From the NCBI GenBank assembly GCA_026315105.1, contig CM048745.1:537864758-537928757 (forward strand): a stretch of DNA of 64,000 nt, read 5' to 3'. Under the pieces are notes generated by a model. The model did no database searches, was not told the origin of the DNA, and saw only the letters and a list, made by a program, of their open reading frames with translations. Numbering within the stretch: position 1 is the stretch's first letter; each line of letters starts with the position of its first letter. Position numbers and translations under genes: made by a program. This document shows positions 46,520 to 57,765 of the stretch, one piece after another. The stretch is from Locusta migratoria (taxonomy: Eukaryota; Arthropoda; Insecta; Orthoptera; Acrididae).

Positions 46520-47640
46520 GTCATCACGATAAGTTATTGTACCTTAGGATTTGCTTCAACCTCAACTCCTTTGGTCTCATCAAATTCACCTGGTCCTATT
46601 TCAAATCCCATGCCACTTTCCTTGATGTCGACCTCCATCTGTCCAATGACCAACTTCACACATCTGTCCACATCAAACCAACCAACAAACAACAGTACCT
46701 CCACTATGACAGCTGCCATCCATTCCACATCAAACGTTCCCTTCCCTACAGCTTAGGTCTTCGTGGCAAATGAGTCTGCTCCAGTCCCGAATTCCTGAAC
46801 CAGTACACCAATAACCTAATAACAGCTTTCACATCCCGCGGCTATCCTCCTGATCTGGTACAGAAGCAAATTTCCAGAACCACTTCCTCATCCCTCCAAA
46901 TTCAGAACCTTCCACAGAAGAACCCAGAAGTGCCCCTCTTGTCACCGGATACTTTCCGGGACTGGAGCGAACTCTGAATGTGGCTCTCCAGCATACGACA
47001 TCCTTAAATCCTGCCCCGAAATGAGATTCATCCTTCATGACATCCTTCCCACTCCACCGAGAGTGTCTTTCCGCTGACCACCTAACCTCCGTAACCTCCT
47101 AGTCCATCCCTATTAAATCCCCAAACCACCTTCCTTACCCTCTGGCTCCTACCCTTGTAACCACCCCCATTGTAAAACTTGCCCTATGCACCCTTCCACC
47201 ACCACTTACTCCAGTCTCGTAACCCGGAAGGTGTACACGAAAAAGGGCAGAGCCACTTGCAATAGCAAACACATGATTTACCAACTGACATGCCTGCACT
47301 GTGAAGCGTTCTACGTGGGAATGACCTGCAACAAACTGTCCATTCACATGAACGGTCACAGGCAGACAGTGTTTGCTGGTAATGAGAATCACCCTGTGGC
47401 TAAACATGCCTTGGTGCATGGCCAGCACATCTTGGCACAGGGTTACACCGTCCGGGTTATCTGGATACTTCCCACCAACACCAATCTTTCAGAACTCCGG
47501 AGATGGGAACTTGCCCTTCAACACATTCTCTCTTCCCGTTGCCCATCTGGTTTCAATCTCCGCTAAATTCAAGTTCCCGCCCACCATCTTTAACATCCTT
47601 GCCTCGGTTCTGTGGACAGAGCCTCTGCCTGAAGTGGTAT
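46520..47640 (+). mobile_element. Penelope-like element, 3' half with GIY-YIG endonuclease
   Basis: The translation starts inside the RT C-terminus (TWSYFKSHATFLDVDLHL, KPTNKQQYLHYDSCHPFHIK), passes a Ser/Pro-rich linker and reaches the GIY-YIG domain at 47200-47566. The RT core is absent here. A terminal repeat follows at 47675. A 5'-truncated copy directly before another copy is the usual tandem state of Penelope elements. Confidence 0.82.
47186..47566 (+). pseudogene. Penelope GIY-YIG endonuclease domain
   Basis: Open for 126 codons: MIYQLTCLHCEAFYVGMTCN carries the GIY..YVG core, followed by HMNGHRQTVFAGNENHPVAK (the conserved Arg and Glu region is partly altered: LSIHMNGHR where LRxRxxxHR is usual) and NLSELRRWELALQHIL. 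In the family this nuclease nicks the target for primed reverse transcription. Here it is cut off from its RT. Confidence 0.82.
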
Positions 47641-47674
47641 CTCAGTCCAACTTCTTTGGTTTCTACAAATGTCT

Positions 47675-47825
47675 GCCTAGGTGTGTTGGCATGTGGATAT
47701 GTGTGAGTGTGTGTGCTTTTGTTTACCTTTCTTTTTGTCCCCTAAGGTAAGTCCTTCCATTCCTGGGATTGGAATGACTCCTTTTTCACTTCCTTAAAAC
47801 CCGTATCCTTCCCTTTCTCCTCTGA
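47675..47825 (+). repeat. Penelope terminal repeat (PLTR), first copy
   Basis: CCTAGGTGTGTTGGCATGTGG, TTTTGTCCCCTAAGGTAAGT, CCTGGGATTGGAATGACTCC and CTTCCTTAAAACCCGTATCC recur at 49677-49830. It lies between the two Penelope pieces, as PLTRs do. It ends at CCTCTGAAACAG, before the hammerhead-like part seen in the second copy. Confidence 0.75.
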
Positions 47826-49640
47826 AACAGAACAATCCACAGCCCTGACCCGCTTGATCCTTCACCTATACCTCAACTCCGACAATGAACACAGCTGTCA
47901 ACTCCTATCCCTGATCTAAATCCTCAACCTTTCCACTCCCACATCCACACCTACAGTTCAAAACATCCTTTTACAGGCCTACCGCAAATTGGAACTGCAT
48001 GCCACCTTCTGCCTCAAAAAACTATCCCAACTCCTTGTCACCCACCTCCGGAAAGCCAATACACTCTCCCTCAACAACCTCTCCTATAAACCTCAAGTTC
48101 CTCTTATTGCACAGAAACCCAGTCTCTCCCATCTACTAAATCTCCCACTTACAGCTCCTCCCCCCCCCCCACACCTCACAAATCCTAATCTACACAATCC
48201 TGAACCACAACATCACAATTCAGTAGTCAACCTCTCTTCAAAACTTCTCTCCCAATCTGAAACCTCCGTCCTATCCAAAAGCCTAACCTTTAGCCCCACT
48301 CCCAAATTCAACCAAACAGCTCTTGTCGAAGACCTACTATCCTGTACTCGTAGCCTTGGCTGGAGATATCACTTTGCCACGAAGAAAAATAATCCTACTC
48401 CCGATGATCCGGTTCCCCAAGACATCATTCAAATTGAACCCTGCCTGGAACAGTTCCGATCTCCATCACAGCTCCATCACCCGCTCTTCCTCAAAATCAC
48501 CCCGTTCAAACCTTCCAGGAATTCCTTACTTCCAACCTTGCCTCTCAGTCCTTCTTGAAAAACTCAATCCTACTCCCAATATTACCACAGCTGAATCCCG
48601 AGCTATTCATGATCTGAAGGCTGACCATTCCATCATCATTCTCCCCGCCGACAAGGGATCCACAACCGTGGTACTTGATTGCCGGGAGTATGTGGTTGAG
48701 GGACTGCGTCAGCTTTCAGACAACACTACCTACAAAGTCTGTCAAGACGACCCCATTCCTGATGTCCAGGCAGAGCTTCAGGGAATTCTCAGATCCTTAG
48801 GCCCCCTATAAAACCTTTCACCTGAGTCCATAAAACTCATGACCCCACCGACACCCCGCACCCCTACCTTCTACTTACTTCCTAAGATTCACAAACGTAA
48901 TCATCCAGGCCGGCCAATTGTGGCCGGTTACCAAGCCCCCACAGAACGAATCTCTGCCTACATAGACCAACACCTTCAACCCATCATGTGCAGTCTCCCA
49001 TCCTTCATCAAAGACACCAATTACTTCCTCGATTGCTAGCAATCCTTACCCAGCCTGTTACCTCCTGAAACCATCCTTGTAACCATTGATGCCACTTCCT
49101 TATACACAAATATCCCACATGTCCAGCGCCTCGCTGCGATGGAGTATTACCTTTATGCCGACCTCCCACTTCCCTCCCTAAAACCTCTTTCCTTAATACT
49201 CTAGCCAGCTTCATCCTAACCCACAACTTCTTCACCTTTGAGGGCCAGACATACCAACAACTAAAGCAAACAGCCATGGGAACTAGGATGGCCCCCTCAT
49301 ATGCAAACTTATTTATGGGACGCTTAGAGAAAGCCTTCCTGGATACCCAAGCCTGTCAGCCTAAAGTTTGGTACAGATTCATTGATGACATCTTCATGAT
49401 CTGGACTCACAGTGAAGAACTGCAGAATTTCCTCTTCAACCTCATTCATTTGGTCCCATCAAATTCACCTGGTCCTATTCCAAATCCCATGCCACTTTTC
49501 TTGATGTCGACCTCCATCTTCACACATCCGTCATCAAACCGACTAATAAACAACAGTACCTCCATTATGACAGCTGCCATTCATTACACATCAAACGTTC
49601 TCTTTCCTACAGCTTAGGTCTTTGTGGCAAAAGAGTCTGC
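47826..49640 (+). mobile_element. Penelope-like element, 5' part with reverse transcriptase
   Basis: Open pieces 47989-48558, 48323-48811, 48839-49039 and 49276-49617 in order. Penelope RT motifs: DHSIIILPADKGSTTVVL, FYLLPKIHK, GRPIVAGYQAPTE, VTIDATSLYTNIPH, AMGTRMAPSYANLFMG and RFIDDIFMIW, the DD pair being catalytic. Several stops and shifts (for example 48809 and 49037). After the start of the RT C-terminus the element stops at 49641 in a hairpin and the terminal repeat follows; the GIY-YIG part is missing. Confidence 0.85.
49276..49617 (+). pseudogene. Penelope RT catalytic region
   Basis: Starts at the Met of MGTRMAPSYANLFMGRLE and includes WYRFIDDIF, the palm motif with two Asp. A frameshift near 49445 breaks the thumb region: the expected IKFTWSYSKSHATFLDVDLH lies in another frame. 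The same thumb segment is found in the upstream copy at 46575-46730. Confidence 0.82.
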
Positions 49641-49641
49641 C

Positions 49642-49697
49642 CCACATGCAAACACACCTAGGCAGACATTTGAATTCCTAGGTGTGTTTGCATGTGG
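49642..49697. repeat. Perfect 21-bp inverted repeat at Penelope junction
   Basis: Arms 49642-49662 and 49677-49697 are exact complements (left arm starts CCACATGCAAACAC) around a 14-base loop. The loop's CAGACATTT is the complement of AAATGTCTG that precedes the same motif in the first terminal repeat at 47666. So the left arm and most of the loop are an inverted copy of the terminal repeat start. Confidence 0.9.
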
Positions 49698-49968
49698 ATA
49701 TGTGTGAGTGTGTGTGTATTTGTTTACCTTCCTTTTTGTCCCCTAAGGTAAGTCTTTCCACTCCTGGGATTGGAATGACTCCTTTTCCACTTCCTTAAAA
49801 CCCGTATCCTTCCCTTTCTCCTCTCCTTCCTTCCTCTTTTTCCTGAAGAAGCTGCCAGTGGTGGCGAAAGCTTGAATGTTTGTGTGTTTTTGTGTGTGTT
49901 TTATGTTTCTGTCAACGAGCCTGTACTTTAGGTAAGTTAAAAAACCTTGTGTGTGTGTGTGTGTGTGT
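49677..49968 (+). repeat. Penelope terminal repeat (PLTR), second copy, with GT tract
   Basis: Repeats the 47675-47825 sequence and extends further to CCTGAAGAAGCTGCC, GGCGAAAGCTTGAATG and GT-rich DNA, ending with (GT)n at 49949-49968. Confidence 0.72.
49843..49869 (+). ncRNA. Candidate hammerhead ribozyme core in Penelope PLTR
   Basis: CTGAAGA at 49843-49849, a 6-bp stem (GCTGCC with GGTGGC, two G-U pairs) with AGT loop at 49851-49865, then GAAA at 49866-49869. CUGANGA-stem II-GAAA is the hammerhead core, and hammerheads are known from Penelope-like elements. I cannot find a convincing stem III with a UH cleavage site, so activity is uncertain. Confidence 0.4.
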
Positions 49969-50065
49969 GCATGGCAGAGGGAGGACTTGAACCTCTGACG
50001 GGGGCAGTCATGCATATTCCCTGCATGGCAACTTAGAGTGTATGACCACTCCTGCGCAGTCATGC
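49969..50065 (-). repeat. tRNA-related SINE fragment, reverse orientation
   Basis: GGACTTGAACCTCTGACG is the complement of a B box (GGTTCAAGTCC), and about 40 bases on, GCATGGCAACTTAGAG and CACTCCTGCGCAGTCATGC look like a decayed tRNA 5' half. One copy, limits approximate. Confidence 0.45.
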
Positions 50066-51069
50066 AAAATTTCTTAGTTGCTTAGGTATTGCGTAACGAT
50101 CCATGGTAAGGAACCCTGAAAGAAAACTGAATAAAAAAGTGTTCCATCTGCTGAATGTTTGTACTGTATATTAAGAGTCCACCAGATCATGGAGAGATTT
50201 ATTTAAACACAGGTGCTTCAGTGTGATCTGCCATGTTATCTCATACTCATAACTTCACTGGCTGAAAACAGTAGACCCAAGTCAGATGAGAGAATGCACG
50301 ACTCCAGTTTCTTTTATCAACACATGAGACGGACCTGTTTTCCTTGATCAATTATCATGATAAGCACAAATCATAACAGCCATGTTACAAAAGCAGGGTC
50401 TTTTATTATGAGGTATTTGGGAACTTGGCAGCTAAAGTATACACAGGAAATGATTCAACACAATTACAAAGTACAGAGGAAGCTTACAACAGTTATTTGG
50501 TGTTATAAATAAATCAACTGGTTAATAAACAAATACAGAAAGACTGGTAATTTATCTGCCCCATCATGGTTTTCACATAATAGATTATGGGCAAGTGTGT
50601 GTTTATTACAAATCATGTGGAGTAAATACATAATCCCTCGTTGAAATTATGCAGAATGATGGTAGTGAGAGTATCGTGTATGAAAATTTTGCTTGTACAA
50701 ATACAGGGTCCTTGTTTTTAAAATTTCAATATTCTTGTAAACTTGATTTACGAGACAATGTTGCACAGTTTACCTGAATAGCAGATATCATCCTACAATG
50801 TGCACAATTTTTTAAGTAGTCTTAATTTTTAAAGCGAATAACATACAAAACACCAATTAAGATTTCACAAAACAGCATTATTCCATCACACAATACATAC
50901 CAACACATACCTGAACACAACATCAAGTGCATTTTGGTTGACCACTTATGTGAATACTGAAACACTGATACCTGGTGACAAAAAAACACGACATATTTTA
51001 TGAGTGTAAAATTTTCATCTTTTATGACAGAATGCACCAACATAGTTTCTTGATTCCCTTGTGCATTTA
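50066..51069. other. Between repeats, nothing recognised
   Basis: AT-rich. The reverse open frame at 50822-51103 has no recognisable domain. Confidence 0.35.
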
Positions 51070-52177
51070 TCAATTTTTGAAAGGCATTTGACACAGTCCG
51101 CACCGCAGACTGCTAATGAAGGTATTAACATATGCATTTTGGTTCCGAAATATGTGAGTGGCTCAATGACTACTTAAGTAATAGAACCCAGTAAGTTTTC
51201 CTTAATGTTGAGAGTTCATCAGGCATTAGGGTATTGTCAGGAGTGCCCCAGGGAAGTGTGTTAGGACTGCTATTATTTTCTATCTATATAAATGATCTGA
51301 CTGACAGTGTGAGTTGCAGTCTGCTGTTGTTTGCTGTTGATGCTGTGATATACAGGAAGGTGTCATCATTGAATGACTGTAGTAAGGTTCAGGATGACTT
51401 GGATCCAATTTGTAGGTGGTGTGAGGAATGGCAGCTACCTCTAAATTTAGAATGTAAGGTGATGCAGATGAGTAGAAGAAATAATTCCATAATGCTTGAA
51501 TGCAGCATTTGTAGTGTGCTGCTTGACAAAGTGATGCCCATTAAATTACCAACGCATAACGCTCCACAATGATATGAAATGGAATGAGAGTATAAGGACA
51601 GTAACGAGGAATGTCGATGGTCAACTTCGGTTTGCTGGGAAAATTTTGAAAAGATGTGATTTGTTTGGAAAGAAGACTACATATAAAATGAAAGTTCCTG
51701 GCAGATTAAAATTGTGTGCCGGAACCGGGACTCGAACCTGGGACCTTTGCCTTTCACGGGCAAGCCTCAAGCAACGCCTCACGATGCCGCCTCACAACTT
51801 TACTTCTGCCAGGAAGTAGACGGCGAGGTACTGGCGGCACACAATTTTAATCTGCCAGGAAGGTTCATATCAGTGCACACTCCGCTGCTGAGTGAAAGTT
51901 TCATTCTACATATAAAACGCTTATACGACCCATCTTTAGTACTGCTCAGGTGTTCAGGATCACCACCAGATAGATTTGAAGGAAGACATAGAAGTATTTC
52001 AGAGATGGGCGACTAGGTTTGTTACTGGTAGGTTCGATCAATGTGTGAGTGCTTCAGGAACTCAAATGGGAGTTGCTGGCGGGAAGGCAACATTCTTTTC
52101 AAGAAACACTGTTGAAGAAGTTTAGAGGGCTGGAATTTTAAGTGGACTACAGAATGATTCTATTGCTACCAACATAA
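51070..52177 (+). mobile_element. LINE-E, RT fragment, left piece (interrupted by repeat at 51689)
   Basis: Starts in RT motif A (FERHLTQSA-like, decayed FDTV), then SGVPQGSVLGLLLFSIYINDLTD (51234 on) and an ADD motif altered to FAVDAVIY, CRWCEEWQLPLNLECKVM. After the SINE-like insert it continues YIKRLYDPSLVLLR-like codons. It breaks at 52177 at a duplicated CAACATAA; the 3' end is at 59048-59215. Confidence 0.72.
51689..51905. mobile_element. tRNA-related palindromic SINE-like insert with 12-bp duplication
   Basis: CTACATATAAAA at 51677-51688 and 51906-51917 is a perfect target duplication. The left end reads AAAGTTCCTGGCAGATTAAA, the right end the complement (TTTAATCTGCCAGGAAGGTTC). It has an antisense B box (GACTCGAACCTGGGACC). 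Same family as 14971-15570. The size of the duplication fits LINE-driven retroposition. Confidence 0.8.
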
Positions 52178-52527
52178 TTTCATGTTATAATAATACTGCA
52201 CCCCCTCCTCTCTATTCAGTGTTATGGTTACATACAAAATGATGCTCCCACTACCAGTCTGTGCCATGTTAAAGACCAGTTCAGACAGACGTTTAATATA
52301 TATAGGGTAATTCGTAATCCTTGGACAGTGCACTGAGTACTGTAAATGTATAATATTCATTAAGGAAGACAATTCTACAGACCTATGATAAAGATATTTG
52401 ATCATCAGATTTTGTACTGTGGCGAAACTAAAACACCTTTCAAATGTAATGTGACATATATAAATATATCTGCCATCACAAAATACAACAATTAGGATTT
52501 TCGCAGCGATTTTCCACTTCTAAATAT

Positions 52528-52853
52528 TGTCACATGGCAAATTGTAGGTGGTCCAGAATTTGAATGCTGGTCATTAATAGAGCAAAACACTTTAAACTTA
52601 GAACATGTTTACTGCTAACACAGGCATACACTCAGCACAGACTGCTTCCTGCTTGGAGTGCTCCACTATTTATTCATAAAAACTGGAACTTACAAATACA
52701 TCAAATAAAAGAAACCTGTAGAACATTCTAGAAATAGTAAATACAAACAAATAATTTTTTTCTGCCCATGGCAGAATTTGAACTGGGGACCGCAAGCACA
52801 GTGATCTGCAATGCTAACACTGCACCATGCGTCCCATCGGATGAGTTACGACA
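52528..52853 (-). repeat. Gypsy 3' LTR
   Basis: Starts TGTCACATGGCAAATTGTAG (+ strand) and ends TTACGACA. Directly to its right, read on the - strand, is the purine-rich AAGGAGAACAA, the likely polypurine primer. Contains the tRNA-like stretch at about 52770-52835. Confidence 0.9.
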
Positions 52854-53465
52854 TTGTTCTCCTTAATGAAAGAACAGCGACCTGTTGTTAGGTTCCCTTT
52901 GGAGCAAGCTGCAGTGTCTTGGATCTTGTCATGAGTCCTCAGTATGGTAATTTTGGAGAATCCTCCTTTATGCCTACTTGCATTTCTTACAATGACTATT
53001 AGCGGCACCAGACCCTCACGTCATGACTTCATCATTATCAAAACGGTCCTTGAACAAGTAGCTTCATACAGAGGATGTGCATAATGTCTCTTCATTTTTG
53101 TCATTTTGAGGACAGTTCATAATCCTTGACTTCATATGTGACGTCTTACAGGTGGCATATGATATGATACAGACAAAGTATCACTTCAGTAACTTTTCTG
53201 AAAGCCCTACTTTCCATACAGGGTAAAAATCCATTCACATTTCCTGTGCTGTACACGACAGGTCAGTGCTTGTCGTTATATCGCTAGCAGTCCTTCTCCT
53301 GGGCATACAGTGTCCATATGTGAGCCAGTTTCTTTGACTCTGGTGATGAGCTATTAGACATAGTCATCCTGAATGTCATCCCACTTGGAACAGGAACAGC
53401 ATATTCATTGTCGTCTCAGCTTCATGACCCTGGAGCAGGAAAAACAGTGTGAAGCCTGTGATGTA

Positions 53466-54068
53466 TTACTTTGCTGTATTATAAGCAAATGTCATGACTG
53501 GCAGTATTGTATCCCAATCCTTCTGCTCAACATCGATGTACACTAACAGCATATCTGCTAACGTCTTGTTAAAATGTTCTGTAACACCATTTGTCTGAGG
53601 ATGGTAGGCAATTGTTATTCTGTGGACAATGTCACAATGTGAAATTACCACTGATACTAGTTCTGACATGAATACTTTTCCTCAAACAGATATCATCAAA
53701 CGTGGTGCTCCATGCTTCAAAATAACGCCTTATACTAAGAATTTTGCGAACTCTGGAGCTTCTGCATTCGGCACAGGTTTGTTGGCAGCGGAGCAGGTGA
53801 GGTAGTCAGTGCAGACTATTATCCATTGGTTACCAGTTGTCGGCTTTGGGAACCTACCTAAAGGTTGATTCCAATCAGGTGGAATGGAGCTGCTGCAGGT
53901 GGAATTGGTACCAGTGACCTGGAGGTAATTGTGGCAGATGCTTCCATCTCCGAGCTCCTTACGGCGAAAACATAGTGCTTGACAAATCGGTAGAGACCTT
54001 GCCAGTAATACGTGCATCTGATTCTGTTTAGGGTCTTCACAAATCTCAGATGTATGGATATTGGCCAA
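53466..54068 (-). pseudogene. Gypsy integrase
   Basis: A YYWQGLYRFVKHYV piece (finger region, 54010-53960), PTTGNQWIIVCTDYLT (core, first Asp) and, in a second open piece, HRITIAYHPQTNGVTEHFNK (last catalytic Glu present) with FAYNTAK. The frame is broken between them. It would join element DNA to the genome. Confidence 0.85.
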
Positions 54069-54149
54069 TCATGGAAATACTTGAGACTATCTGGCTGGAG
54101 ATTAGCCAGAACAACCAGCAGCCATTTGGGGCCCAGTGGATCATAGTTG

Positions 54150-54830
54150 CTCTAATACAATGTATCGTTTATAAGTTGAAACTTTCCTTTGGTTGGTTCT
54201 CCTTTCTCCGAGGCCTCTATGGTTTGTACTAATGCTGGATCTTCCCTCTGTTCAGTTTTAATGTCACCTAACTCAGTGAGGGCTGAAATTTCATCCATGC
54301 TCTTGTGTTCAGCTAATGGACTCCTCGAAAGGCAGTCGGCGTCCTTGTCTTTGAGGCAGTTTTTGAATACCACTGTGACATCATACTCTTGGAGTCTTAG
54401 TGCCCAACCTCCAACATAGAATGATGGTCTGTCGTGACAGTAAACGGTTTACTGAATAAATTTCCCTGAGCTTGTTGGTAGCCCAGATAACGGTGAGACA
54501 CTCCTTCCCGGTTTTAGAGTAGTTTACCTCAGACTTTGAGAGAACTCTTGATGCATATGCTATAACCTTTTCAGCATCTTCCTGAATTTGTACAAGCACT
54601 GCACCAATCCGGTAACTGCTTGCATCTGTGTGAAGTTCGGTTTCCGCATTCTCGTCATATAAGGTTAGAACTGGTGCAGAAGTTAGAGCCTCCTTAAGTG
54701 CCTGGAAAACTCTTTCTTTTGTCTCATCCTAGTAAAACTTGCTGTATCCCTGCAAAAGTTCTTGCAATGGATGTGCCTTGTTACAAAAACCTTCAATGAA
54801 ACAACAATAGTATGAGCAGAGCCCAAGGAA
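54150..54830 (-). pseudogene. Gypsy RNase H and connection
   Basis: EDAEKVIAYASRVLSKSEVNYSKT and GKECLTVIWATNKLREI (54599-54460) match the gypsy RNase H motif (ASRxLxxxExNYxxxExExLAxVWA). KDADCLSRSPL near 54320 is the family's DALSR end motif. Confidence 0.78.
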
Positions 54831-54835
54831 ACTTC

Positions 54836-55416
54836 TCACATTATGGATGTGCACAGGAATTGGAAATTCTGTGACTGCCCGTACTTTATCTGGGTCAGGA
54901 CAGACACCATCTCATTCACTAGGAGCCCCAGGATTTTTATCTCTTTGGCGACGAAGAGGCACTTCTTTGGATTGAGGCGGAGACCTGCTGTCTGAACACA
55001 CTTCAACACAGTTGACAGGCGTATTAGGTGTTCTGCAAATGCCCTTGAGAAAATGACAATGTCATCAAGATAACAAAGACATGCCATCCATTTATGGTCT
55101 TAAACCAAGTTGTCCATAATTGTTTGAATGTGGCCGGGGCATTACTTAGTCCAAACGGCATGACTTGGAATTCATAGAGACTATCAGGTGTAATAAAAGT
55201 AGTCTTATCTCTGTCAGCTTCTTCAACCTCGATTTTCCAGTAACCTGTCTGCATGTCCATGGTTGAGAAGTATGTAGCTCTTTTCAAGCAGTCTAAGGTG
55301 CACTCAATGCGTGGCAATGGGTAGACATCTTTCTTTGTGATTTTGTTCAGCTGACGATAGTCGACACAGAAATGCTGTGTGCCATGCTTCTTCTTCATGA
55401 GGATGACCGGAGACAA
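54836..55416 (-). pseudogene. Gypsy reverse transcriptase
   Basis: Two overlapping open pieces. DYRQLNKITKKDVYPLPRI, FSTMDMQTGYWKIEV (motif A Asp present), FQVMPFGLSNAPATF, then CYLDDIVIFS with the catalytic LDD, and GLRLNPKKCLFVAKEIKILG. A frameshift around 55080 separates motif B from LDD. All key residues survive, so loss is by frame breaks and stops. Confidence 0.87.
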
Positions 55417-56165
55417 CCAGGGACTCTCTAAAGGCTGATAATGTCATCGTGCAATATCTTCTCTACTTCTTCTCGAATTATCCATCTTCCAGCTGGCAAC
55501 ACACTGTAAAAATGTTGGTTAATTGGTGGATGTTCCCCAGTATTGATTCAGTGTTTTATCATGGGCCGTTTCATCTGGCTCTTCTCCTGCCTGTCCCACA
55601 ATACACATGAACATTGGTGTAGTATGGTTAACACCTGCTGAAATTGTTCCTGTGTCAGAACAGACCCTATATGCAATACCATAGTAGTTTCCTCTAGCGC
55701 GTTGTTGGCAGTAACAACTGGACATGAGACTTCGTCGATGACATTAAGCTCACCATTCTGGACTGGTTCAGCTGTCCCAAGACACATTCTTTTAGGAATG
55801 AGTTGTGATTGCTCATGAAAATTAGTGATCCAAAGTTCTCCTCGACCACCTGTAATGCTAATGATGGCTGTTGGTGTGTAGATTTCCTTCCTTATATTGA
55901 TTAGCTTTTTGTGATTGACAAGCAGTTCACAGTTCAGCTGGTCATCTCGGATGCTGACTGGAACTCTTTTCATTGATAACGGCAGAGTCTCAACATTATT
56001 GACAGCAAACAACCTCCCCGGGGAGTTCGTGCACTCGATGGTATGGCTTCCTCAATTTGTAGCTCAGATCATCCACAGTCAATGACAGCCTGGAATGCCT
56101 GAAGAAAGTCCCATCCAAGGATGTCATTATGGCTACATTCTGTTAAAAATGACAAATTCAAATGG

Positions 56166-56474
56166 CTATATCCTGTTGTTGATAATTATTCTTGCGTCAC
56201 ATGTTCCTTCTGGCCAGACATATTTTCCATTAGTGACCTTCAGCACAGTTGCTCTTGTATCACAGAACATTATCTTCTTTAGTTTGCAGTGGTAGTCATT
56301 CGACAATACAGAGAAGGAAGCTCCTGAATCAATTAGTGCCCCAACAGGTTGGCCATCAATGATGATGTCAATGAGATTTCCTGACATCTTAGCGATTGTC
56401 ATCAATTGAAGATTTTCATCTGCAAGGGCCTCACGTATGTAGATGATCAACTCACCTAGTTTTCCTGAACACAA
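56166..56474 (-). pseudogene. Gypsy aspartic protease
   Basis: One open piece of 102 codons on the - strand. GALIDSGASFSVLS carries the D-S/T-G catalytic triad (DSG) followed by the family's ASFS. Flanked by the gag remnant and by a region leading to RT. The piece is cut off from both by stops. Confidence 0.82.
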
Positions 56475-56479
56475 TGGCT

Positions 56480-57750
56480 AGGCGAGTGGTTGGTATCTCT
56501 AGAAGGCAACAGCGAACAGTGTCGGCATGCTGGAGAGTGCCCACGTCCAGGATACGGTGATCGGCTTCACCCCATAGGTGAACAGTAATCGTTTGCAATT
56601 GACTGCCATTGAAAGGACTGCTTTGATGGTTGGTGTGCTGCGGCATTATAATTATCAAATACTCATCTTCTCTCTTACAGTATCATATGGTATGTCCAGG
56701 AAGCCCACAGTGAAAACATAATAGTGTGTTGTCTTCTGTCCTCCAAATATTTGTCCTCCTGCTAGGCATCATAGTTGCCGGAGGATTTGGTTGTGGCAAC
56801 GTCTGTCGGTTTGTAGGATGCTGTTTTGGGGCTGCGGAGTAAGTCACAGTAGGGCAAGGCCATTCTTCACATTGGGTGCAACTGGTGGGGCTGACAGACA
56901 ATGTTTGAAATACCTCTTCCTCGGCAGCGTCAGCTCCCCATGACATACCAAACCAACATTCATGGCCATAATCTGGTGTTCACATGGTCCAACTGTCACA
57001 GCTGCCATAAACTGTTGTAATTCTTCTCTCATGATTTGTCATATGAGAGAAGCAAAATCATGCTCGTCTTTCACAATGGTCATAGGGACTACATTTGGGA
57101 GCCTGTCATACTTCCTTTGTCCATCTCTCCTCTGTTGCATCTCTTCAATTTTCTGACACCATTGGAAAAACTCTTGTGTCCTTGAAACATATTTTGACAG
57201 AAGAGCTCGATATACATCTTCTGCAATGTCCTAGATCAGGTGTGAAATTTTATTGGCCTTAGTCACATCTAAGTTAACTATGTGACATAGGGCCCAAACA
57301 CTGCATTGTCTCACCATGTTGCTGGGCCCTCTTCTTCAATTGCTCTTCCGATAAATGGACTTGTTGCAGCTGGTCTCCAAACGTCTTCTTAAGTTCTGTC
57401 TAGAATTTTTCCCAACTATCGAGCTTGTCCTTGTTATTTTCAAACCACTGCTGGGCCGTCCCATCCAGGTAGAAATATAAGTTTGCCAAACACATAATGT
57501 GGTCCCACTTATTATACTTGACAACTCAGTCGAATTCTTTCAACCACTTGTTTGGGTCCTGTCCAGCATCTCCAGAGAACACTGATGGGTGTCTGATATG
57601 CATCTGGCTAACCACTGTTTTTGTATCCATGGGTCTTTTGATGACACGGACCTTTGGACGGATGTAGTCTGTATATCCTTTGTATTCTGTTTCTTGTCCA
57701 TGTAGGCAATGGCAGTTACGCTGCCTAACTGGAGCCAAGGTGATGTAGTT
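56480..57750 (-). pseudogene. Gypsy gag remnant with zinc knuckle
   Basis: Broken open pieces from 57738 on the - strand. HPSVFSGDAGQDPNKWLKEFD (57580-57530) is a typical start of gypsy capsid (VFxGDxxxDxxxWLxxF). A CFHCGLPGHTI knuckle lies near 56700, of which the last Cys is behind a frame break. It would form the particle and bind element RNA. Stops in every piece. Confidence 0.78.
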
Positions 57751-57765
57751 GTATTGCAGGATCTA

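Noticed and set aside
47675..47825. Hammerhead motif in the first PLTR
   Set aside because: The repeat stops at CCTCTGAAACAG; no CTGANGA plus GAAA with a stem between is present.
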